Below, in pieces: positions 56,323-64,000 of a DNA stretch of 64,000 bases. The notes beneath the pieces were generated by a model. The model did no database searches, was not told the DNA's origin, and saw only the letters and a program-made list of their open reading frames with translations. A program made the translations under genes and the position numbers. Source of the DNA: Erodium maritimum (taxonomy: Eukaryota; Streptophyta; Magnoliopsida; Geraniales; Geraniaceae); NCBI GenBank assembly GCA_963921825.1, contig OY997594.1, positions 12,033,001-12,097,000 on the forward strand, read 5' to 3'. The first letter of the stretch is position 1. Each line of letters opens with the position of its first letter.

Positions 56323-58056
56323 TCAGTGTGTTGTTTTGATAATCACTTTGGCTTCTGTTGACGCCCGTTGAAAACTTAACAATTCCGTTGACACCCTCAA
56401 CATCACATCAGCAACAACGCCATTTCTAAACCTTATCTTCAGAGTTTTCAGTCTTGGCGAACTGGAAAGTAAGAATCTGATGATTTTCAGCTCGGGGTTG
56501 GCTCCTCTCATCTCTTTAATACTAATTGCTTCAAGTTGGTACAGAGACGTATGAGAATCAAGAGCCTGTTTTAGGTACCTCATCACAGAGGGCATGTCAT
56601 CATCAACAGATTCAAAGCCCTATTAACAAACAGAAGCCGATTTCAGTAACTCTGGAAAAATAATCCAGCAGTTTTGACTTAAAATGACCCACCAGAATGT
56701 GAAGTTCCTGCAAGTTGGGACAGCTTCTGATCAAGCAGAGAGCACATGAAATCTGATAAATGTTGAAGAAACTAATAAAATCCAACTGCAGAAACTTAAG
56801 GTGGTAGAGTGAATACGGAAGACACAATGGAACACCGCCTGCAGCTAGTAACTGTATTGCGAAGCCAGCAAGATTTTAGCTTGATAATAAATTGAGCTTC
56901 AGTAGCAATTATACGAAAATACAAAGTCACTAACCTTGAGATAAGAGCCCCCGAAGTCTCCAAGGGTGAGACTCTCAATTCTAGAAAAAGCAGTGAAAGC
57001 GCTTAACATGGTAGGATATGTCTGGCTTTGGTCAGTATTCTTTACAGAACCATACACCATGATGTAAGCTGTAGTAACATTTTTTGTGTTCTTAAAACAT
57101 AGAAATGTTATGTCATTAAGAGCATCTACAGTGGTCGGCAAGGAGCAGCTGGCGAGGAGAAACCGCCGGCGAGGAGGCGGCGGGGAGCTGGCGAGGAGCA
57201 GGCGAGGAAGCTGCTGGCGAGATGGGTAGCCGTTATGTACCTCGCCAGCACATCTCGCTGGCGTTGTGGGTTATGTTGCAATTTTTTTTTCATTTTTGGT
57301 TTTTTCCTCCTTCTCGCCGGCTGCTCCTCGCCCACTGCAGACGTTGCTGCCTCCTCGCCGGCGAGGTAATTAAATCTTAATATTTTAAGTCATCTCGCCG
57401 GCAGCCGGCGAGATGACTGTGGATGCTCTAAGTTTCTTGATAGTCAAGTGTTTTAGGTTTGGAGCATCAATAACTAGGTGACCAATACCACTGCAGCCGG
57501 ACAAAAGTAAGCTCTCGAGCAGCGGACAACAGGACAACAAACTCTCAAATGTACCTTGTTTGAATTGAGTTTTACTGCACGTAAGTGAAACTAAACAATT
57601 AAAGCCCGAGAAATCAGGCGGAGGTTTGAATAGGCATCCCCTAATAACCAAACTAGTCAGTTCTGGACATGAAAATAGATAGCTAGGTAAAACAATCACA
57701 CAAAGCCCACCATCATAGACGATACCTAAATCCTTAATACCATTGATAGATAGATGATACATCAAAGGTATGATATCCGGGGCTCTCTTGAAATTACGGG
57801 GTATGTAGAGATGAAGTTTACGTATCTTGGAAGAGTGAAGGAGGAGAATTCGGTTGATAGCCATTTCAAATTTAGTTTCATCAGCAAAATCGTAACCCAA
57901 AGTGATGTTTGAAAGTGTCTTCCATTTGTTACGCCATATGCGAGATAAGACACTAGTCCTTACAGCCTCTCGAAACGGTAAGTGCTCCAGAATGGAATCA
58001 GTAACATCCCTTGGCAGGGAACTGATCCTATCCTCAGAGGGATGTGCACGTTCCAT
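56323..58056 (-). pseudogene. F-box/FBD/LRR gene 2, interrupted by a MITE
   Basis: The exons match gene 3: coding exon 1 from 58056 to 56935, exon 2 56851-56693, exon 3 56619-56323. The F-box (SLPRDVTDSILEHLPFREAV) and LRR text are intact. Exon 1 is split by the 309-bp MITE at 57120-57428 between residues of HLTIKKL and NDITF. Translation would stop inside the MITE (stop at 57385-57387), giving 223 aa without the C-terminal half. No other stop or frameshift is seen in any exon. The 5' UTR intron runs from 58057 to about 58623. The truncated product would keep the F-box but lack the FBD part. Confidence 0.88.
57120..57428. mobile_element. PIF/Harbinger-type MITE in the coding exon of F-box gene 2
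   Basis: The ends are GAGCATCTACAGTGG and its near-inverse ACTGTGGATGCTC, with TAA on both sides (57117-57119 and 57429-57431). The interior is GC-rich with repeated GGCGAG phrases. With its 3-bp duplication it adds 312 bp, exactly 104 codons, so the flanking exon frame is unchanged. Confidence 0.92.
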
Positions 58057-58624
58057 CTCTACTTCTCTATTGAAGCAGTTTCAGTCGTCTCTGCATATTA
58101 GACAAGATATGTATTTTTTTTATCAAAGAGAAATACAGAGGAATCCTACTTTAGCCTAACCTAACACACCACCTACATTTGTTCCCAAGCAAATGTATCC
58201 AGACATCGAACATGTGACCTCAAGGAAAGATGACCCGTGAAGAGGTATTCACCAACAGGCTAACCCAAGTGGACAGACAAGATAATGTATGAACTTGGAA
58301 GAAGAAAAAAAACTTCTTTGGTAAGAAGGAACTTGCTTATAACAGTTCAATAGCTTAAGAATGGGTTCTACTTTCTAACACTAATTCGATTCACAAAATG
58401 TATCATGAACTGGGCAAATCAGGAGAAATGAGCAATGACCAGGAACCTAGACCTAGAGACAATGTACCCATATCATTATCATCACCACCAAATTGAAACA
58501 TATACAAAGATGTTGAAACAGATTCATATCATCACAGAAGCATCATAATAAATCAGCAACGAGAATCGAGTCAAAGTAAACAAACAGGTCTGAGAGAAGC
58601 AGCTCAAGAGTAAGGTAAATTACC

Positions 58625-59612
58625 TGAAAAGCTTTGGCAAATCGATTTCAGGCTCTAGAAAATGGAGAAGAAAGGGAAGTGAGAGGTCTCACTGGAAAAG
58701 GTAGATGGGAAAGTTAATACCATACTCCTTTACTTTAAAGTCTATATTTATATTTCTTGAACATTGCACCTGCTTAATTCCTTATACAGTTTCACTGCAT
58801 ATGTCAATCAATAAAAACACAACCCATTTTTAAGCATGTTTTTATGAGCTAGATATTATGGAAAACTGTTAAATAAAAGACCTAACTACAACGTTCATTT
58901 TATGTGGAGTCGGAATCAGAACGTTGCAGAGGACGATAATCGTCGGAAACAAATCCTAACGAAGAAGTCAGGAATCGGAATCGAGCGGTTTGATTCCTCT
59001 GACATAACCGCCAGGATCCGGCTCCCAAACCGGTGCACGCCAATGGTGTGGTGACATGTGGCCACCGGAAGAAAAAAATAATAGGCTGCCAACTACTATT
59101 TTTTTAAAAATTTAATAAATATATTTATAAATACCCTAACAATTACCCTACAATTTTTTTTTTGTGTTCCACACTTCATACTCACAAGCTAACACAAGCT
59201 AAATTGTATACTTTCTCTCATGTTTTTGTGAACGAGCTATGAATGATTTTCAAGCCATGGTCCGTCAAATGAAGGCACGAATCCAATGAAAGGGAGAACA
59301 ACTCCAAGCAAAAATACAGCCAAAGGTGAAGACATTAAGGCAAAGATTAGGAAACAAAGAACCTTCTAAGGAGAGGTGAAGAGAAGTCATGTCGAAAGCC
59401 ACGAAAGACTAACGTGGGATTATTTAGCCCTCAATCACAAAGTTAGGTACATATGACCAACAAAAGAAATGCAACTATAATATGTACTGAGAAAAAGACT
59501 CTTTCTTCAGCATCAAAATAAACACATTGACAGTTACATTGGCATGACGAGCAACAACAAAATATTTATGTCCCTACAACTAGGAACTAAAAGGTTCATA
59601 TTTGATTGCTAG
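58625..59612. other. Upstream of gene 2 and downstream of gene 3, possible transposon relic
   Basis: Positions 59000-59410 include a TATAAATACCC box and a short ATG frame from 59239, a layout like the 5' end of a small DNA transposon, but no transposase motif follows. The remaining sequence is AT-rich and unassigned. Confidence 0.3.
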
Positions 59613-61040
59613 TTAGTTCGTTGTTTTGACAATCACTTTGGCTTCTGTCGATGCACGTCGAAAACTCAACAATTCCATTGACACTCTCAACATATCATCT
59701 GCCGCAGCACCGCTCTTAAACCTTACATTCAGAGATTTCAGTGTTGGTGAACCGGAAAGTAAGAACTTGATGATTTCCAGCTCGGGGTTCACTCCTCTCA
59801 TCCAATTAATACTGATTTCCTCAAGTTTGTGCAGAGATGTACGCGAACTGAGAGATTGTTCTAGGTAGCTCATCACCGAGCTCATGTCATCATCAACCGA
59901 TTCAATGCCCTATAAACAAATACAAGTCAATCTCAGTACACAAGACACTCATGGCAAGACTTATAGCAGTTTTGACTTTCAATGACCCACCAGAATGTGA
60001 AGTTCCTGCAAGTTGGGGCAGCTTCTGATCAAGCAGAGAGCACATGAAATCTGATAAATGTTGAAGAAACTAATAAAATCCAACTTCAGAAACTTAAGGT
60101 GGTATAGCGGATTTGGAAGACAAAATGGAACACCACCTGCAGCCAGTAACTGTATTGCAAAGACGGCAAGATTTTAGCTAGGCAATAAATCGAACTTTAA
60201 TCATTCATAGGATAATACAAAGTCACCAACCTTGAGATAAGAGTCCCCGTAGTCTCCAAGGGTGAGCTTCTCAATTTTAGAAAAAGCAGTAAAAACACAT
60301 AACATGGTTGGATATGTCTGGCTTTGGTCAGTATTCTTTAGAGAACCATACGCCTGGATGTAAGCAGTAGTAACATTTTCCATGTTCTTCAAAGATATAA
60401 ATTTGATGTCATAACACCTGTCGACAGACAAGTGTTTTAGGTTTGGAGCATCAATAACCAGGTGGCCAATACCGGAGCAGCTGTCCAAACTTAAACTCTC
60501 GAGCAGTGGACAACTGGGCAGCAAACTCTCAAATGTAACTTGTCTGAATTGAGAATTACGGCATTCAAGGGATACTAAACAATTAAAGCCCGAGAAATCA
60601 GGAGGAGGTTTGAATAGGCATCCCCAAGTACGCAAATGAGTCAGTTCGTGACATGCAAATAGATAACTTGGAAAGACAAGCACGCACAGCTGAACATCAT
60701 TGAAGATATCCAAATCCTTAATACCATTGACTGACAGATGATGCATCAAAGGTATGATATTCGGAACTTTCCTTAAATAAAGCGGTATGTAGAGATGAAA
60801 TGTATGTATCTTGGAAGTGTGAAGGAGGAGAATTTGGTTAATAACTGTTTCTAGTTTAGTTTCATCAGTAAAATTGGAACTCAATCTGATTTTTGAAAGC
60901 GTCTTCCATTTGTTATGCCATCTGCGAGATAAGATACAAGTCCTTACAGCCACCGGAAAGTCCAAGCGCTCCAGAATGGAGTCGGTAACATCCCTTGGCA
61001 GGGAACTGATCCTATCCTCAGAGGAATCTGCATGTTCCAT
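59613..61040 (-). CDS. F-box/FBD/LRR-repeat protein, gene 3
   Basis: Three coding exons (60231-61040, 59991-60149, 59613-59909) give 421 aa in one frame. The F-box follows the acidic start (SLPRDVTDSILERLDFPVAV), then LRR-like segments (CPLLESLSL, APNLKHLSV) and a C-terminal FBD region ending in KVIVKTTN. The ATG at 61040 lies directly after an AG acceptor; the longer frame upstream starts with TTG. The 5' UTR intron runs from 61041 to about 61503. It is the intact close paralogue of gene 2 and shows where the MITE entered that copy. Probable SCF substrate receptor. Confidence 0.92.
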
Positions 61041-61741
61041 CTGCAATTATCTGAAGCAATTTCAGTTGTCTCTGCATATTAGACAAGATAGTGTATGAAC
61101 TTTGAAGAAGGAAATAACTTCTTTTGGTAGAGAATAGCTAAAAGGAACATCCGGGACATGCTTATAGCAGTTCAATACCTTAAGAATTGGTTCAGTCTCA
61201 CCTAATAAATAATGGATTAACTCTCTTCACAATCACATAACTCTCGCAATGACCAGAAACATAGACAGAGACCTTATATATAGACGATACGGTACGAGGA
61301 TCTAGCAACGGACCCATATCATGATCATCACCATTCACCACCAAATTGAAACATATACGAAGATGTTGAAACAGAATCATATCATCAGCGCAGCATCAGA
61401 ATAAATCAGCAACAAGAATCGAATCAAACAAAAGTAAACAAACAAGTATGAGAGAAGCAGCGAAACGTAGATACAGAATCAGGTCAAGAGTAAGTTAAAT
61501 TACCTGCAAAGCTTTGGCAAATCGATTTCAGGCTGTACAAAATGGAGAGGGCGACAATAAGAAAGGGAAGTGAGAGCCCTCACTGGAAAGAGTAGAAGGG
61601 AAAGTTGATGAACACCTTTACCTTTCTTAACATTCACCTTTTTGAAAATTCCACATAATTTTACTGCATCCAGCTGAAATGTTTCTTGAAAACTGAACCT
61701 GCTGTTGCTGCATCCAATTGACCAATCAATCTATCAATTCA
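61041..61741. other. 5' UTR intron, leader and upstream region of F-box gene 3
   Basis: The leader exon begins upstream of about 61504 and matches the leader of gene 2 (GCAAAGCTTTGG...CGATTTCAGGCT in pieces). Nothing else is recognised before the LINE tail. Confidence 0.5.
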
Positions 61742-64000
61742 TTTTTTTTTTGAAAGAAAAGCGAACTTCAATAGAAAGAAAGATCCCTTCTTACAACAGA
61801 ATTAATCGAGTAAGGGACATTTGATCCCTACTCTTGAACTATCGAACTATGAGAAGTTAACTGAGCTAGGCTATGGGCAACTTCATTACAATACCGGGGC
61901 ACAAAACGAACCACCACATTCCCTAGAACATCTAAAGAGGACCAAATATCCTCTAGAATAAGTCCTTCTAAAGCATCGAAACGCCTCTTGAGGACCGCCG
62001 AGACCACATTCGAGGCATCTGATTCCGCCTCCAAGACTTGCCAATCCTTTTCCACACACCACTCGAGGCCCTTTCTCAACGCCAAACATTCAGCCATATA
62101 AGGGGAGAAAACTCCTTCTTGAAAACAGACCATCGCTCCGAGGACTTCCCCTAAATGGTTCCTTACCACCATTCCCAAACCAATCCCATTCGGCTGAACA
62201 CTACCGATTGAGGGGGCAAGCCATCTCGGAGGCAGGTCTCGAGGATGACTAGTAAGAAGGCAACGATTATCCCTATCCTAGGAAGAGCAGGAGTCACGAA
62301 TCCAACCCTTACAAGCCGCCACCAACTGATCAGGGTCCTCTCTTGATCTCCATGAAGAACCTTATTCCTCTCGCTCCAAATCATATAAGCGGTCATTGCC
62401 CAAGCCGCCAAATCTTCATCTGAAAGCCTGTCTGCCAAGAACAATAAGATATCTGAGCTAGATAAGGATTTGATATGATCAACCCAACAACCAAAAGGCG
62501 AAGCCCTCCAAACTGCTGCAGCTGCTCGACAACCAAAAAAAGTGTGGGCGATGGTCTCATCTCCCCAGGCACACCTCCCACACCCCTGGGCTCCAAGAAT
62601 ACCCTTTTTTGCTAATCTCGCCCCCACTGGAAGGATATCATGGAAAAAACGCCAAAGTAACACACGAACCTTAGGGGGGACATGAAGGCCCCAGAGCCTG
62701 TTCCACCAACGAACCATAAAACCATCAAGGGCCCCGTCCATCGGGCTAACTCAAACACTAACCTCAGCCCAGTACCCTGACTTTACCGAATATACCCCCT
62801 TCCGCTCCAATCCCCAAGCCCAAGAAGCACGAGCTTGAGACCTCCCCCTCGGGATTTGGATAATAGCCTCGCGGTCTATAGGCCAAAGGAAAACATCAAT
62901 TTTGGCCTTGTCCCAACACCCATCGCTCCCCAAAAGATCTGAAACCCTATCATCTCTAAGAGCCAGGGGGGAGAAGGAATCGGGCGAAACCTTGGGTTGG
63001 AAGGAATCCACGGGTCTTGGAAAAGGAATGTATCTAGACCATGACCAACCCGCTTGATTGCTCCTTTTTGAACCAACGACTGAGCCCACAAGAGCCCTCT
63101 CCAAACAGCAGGCTGACCCGAGCGGGCACGTGCATCCCAAAGAGAAGACGCGCGAAAATACTTGCTCCGTAGGACTCTAGCCATAAGACAGTCCTCCACC
63201 TTTAAGATCCGCCATACCTGCTTTCCCAACATCGCCTTATTAAAGGTCTCGACATCCCAAAAACCCAAACCACCAGAGCACTTACGAGAACAGAGCTTAC
63301 TCCAATCCCGCCAATGAAGGTGGCGCGAGTCCACACCCCCACCCCACCAGAATCGAGCAACCAGCCTTTGGAGATCTTGGAGAGTACCTTTTGGGATCTG
63401 AAATACCCCTAAGGCGAAAGTAGGAATGGACTGAACAACCGCCTTTATCAACACCTCTCGACCACCCAAAGAGAAGAACTTGGCCTTCCACCCTTGCAAC
63501 TTCTTACGAACTCGATCCCCTAAGAATCGAAACACCTCCTTCCTACTTCGCCCTATAAGCGACGGTAATCCCAAATACTGACCATGGCCACCTTCCTCTC
63601 GAATCCCTAGAAGGTCTCGCAAAGAGGTGCGAACGAGAGCCTGCACATTAGGGCTAAAGCTGATACAATATTTCTCAAAGTTAATCATCTGGCCACTAAC
63701 CTCCTCGTATCGAGATAAAACCCTCTGAATGCTTTGAACTTCCTCTGCCTTTGCTTCCCCAAACAAGAGACTATCATCAGCAAAGAAAAGGTGGGAAACA
63801 CGAGGCCCTCCCCGAGAACAGGAAAAACCTGAAATTCGCATGTCATCCATTTCCTTCCGAAGTAGCGCAGAAAGAACTTCTGCGCACATGATGAAAAGGT
63901 ATGGAGAGAGCGGGAAACCCTGCCTCAAGCCCCGAGACGGAAGAACCGAGCCACTAATCTCTCCATTGAATTGAAACCCAAAATTGGAAGAGGAAATACA
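61742..64000 (-). mobile_element. LINE retrotransposon, 3' part, frameshifted, runs off the window
   Basis: The 3' end is the poly-A (poly-T on plus at 61742-61751). Reading the minus strand from the window edge: reverse transcriptase with RQGFPLSPYLF and the catalytic FADD (HLFFADDSLLF), then a zf-RVT segment (WWNRLWGLHVPPKVRVLLWRF), then an RNase H domain (GMVVRNHLGEV...AECLALRKGLEW...). Lesions: a frameshift near 62960-63000, a TGA at 62751 and a frameshift near 62200. The usual Asp of RQGDPLSP is Phe here. The endonuclease and ORF1 would lie outside the window. The element is dead. Confidence 0.92.

Overview
The window is plant nuclear DNA from a eudicot. The evidence is spliced genes with GT-AG introns (plus one AT-AC and one GC-AG intron), plant-only families (F-box/FBD/LRR, NIK-type receptor kinase, carboxylesterase CXE, a plastid-targeted membrane protein, AdoMet decarboxylase with its plant uORF pair) and several classes of plant transposon. 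I could not fix the species. Exon coordinates were read by hand from splice signals and reading frame.

Layout. 1-6.5 kb: transposon-rich flank with one small RING-H2 E3 ligase gene (1845-2240, minus), a LINE-like 3' tail with a 69-bp tandem copy, and a non-autonomous Mutator-like element (4591-6071) with a 9-bp target-site duplication. 6.5-19.0 kb (minus): a complete 33-exon importin-9-type karyopherin gene (1029 aa) containing a U12-type AT-AC intron, a GC-AG intron and a solo-LTR-like insertion. 19.8-21.2 kb (minus): an intronless DUF740-like gene with an in-frame 39-bp minisatellite. 25.2-27.9 kb (plus): an 8-exon, probably plastid, multi-pass membrane protein gene. 28.2-29.2 kb (minus): an intronless CXE carboxylesterase. 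29.3-37.1 kb: LINE-derived sequence, MITEs, a 72-bp tandem repeat and two neighbouring PIF/Harbinger elements. One Harbinger element carries only a dead Myb/SANT ORF1 and the other only a dead DDE transposase. 37.6-39.7 kb (plus): AdoMet decarboxylase with overlapping tiny and small uORFs. 41.0-44.5 kb: a Copia-type LTR element whose pol has been replaced by a Gypsy gag-like segment in one long open frame. 49.6-52.5 kb (plus): an 11-exon NIK-type LRR receptor kinase. 53-61.5 kb (minus): three F-box/FBD/LRR genes, the middle one split by a 309-bp MITE. 61.7-64 kb (minus): the 3' part of a decayed LINE running off the window.

The host genes are housekeeping or regulatory and do not form one pathway. 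The most distinctive content is the mobile DNA: a chimeric Copia/Gypsy element, a split PIF/Harbinger ORF1/transposase pair, and a MITE insertion that silenced an F-box paralogue without changing the flanking frame. No CRISPR array, rRNA or convincing tRNA gene was seen.
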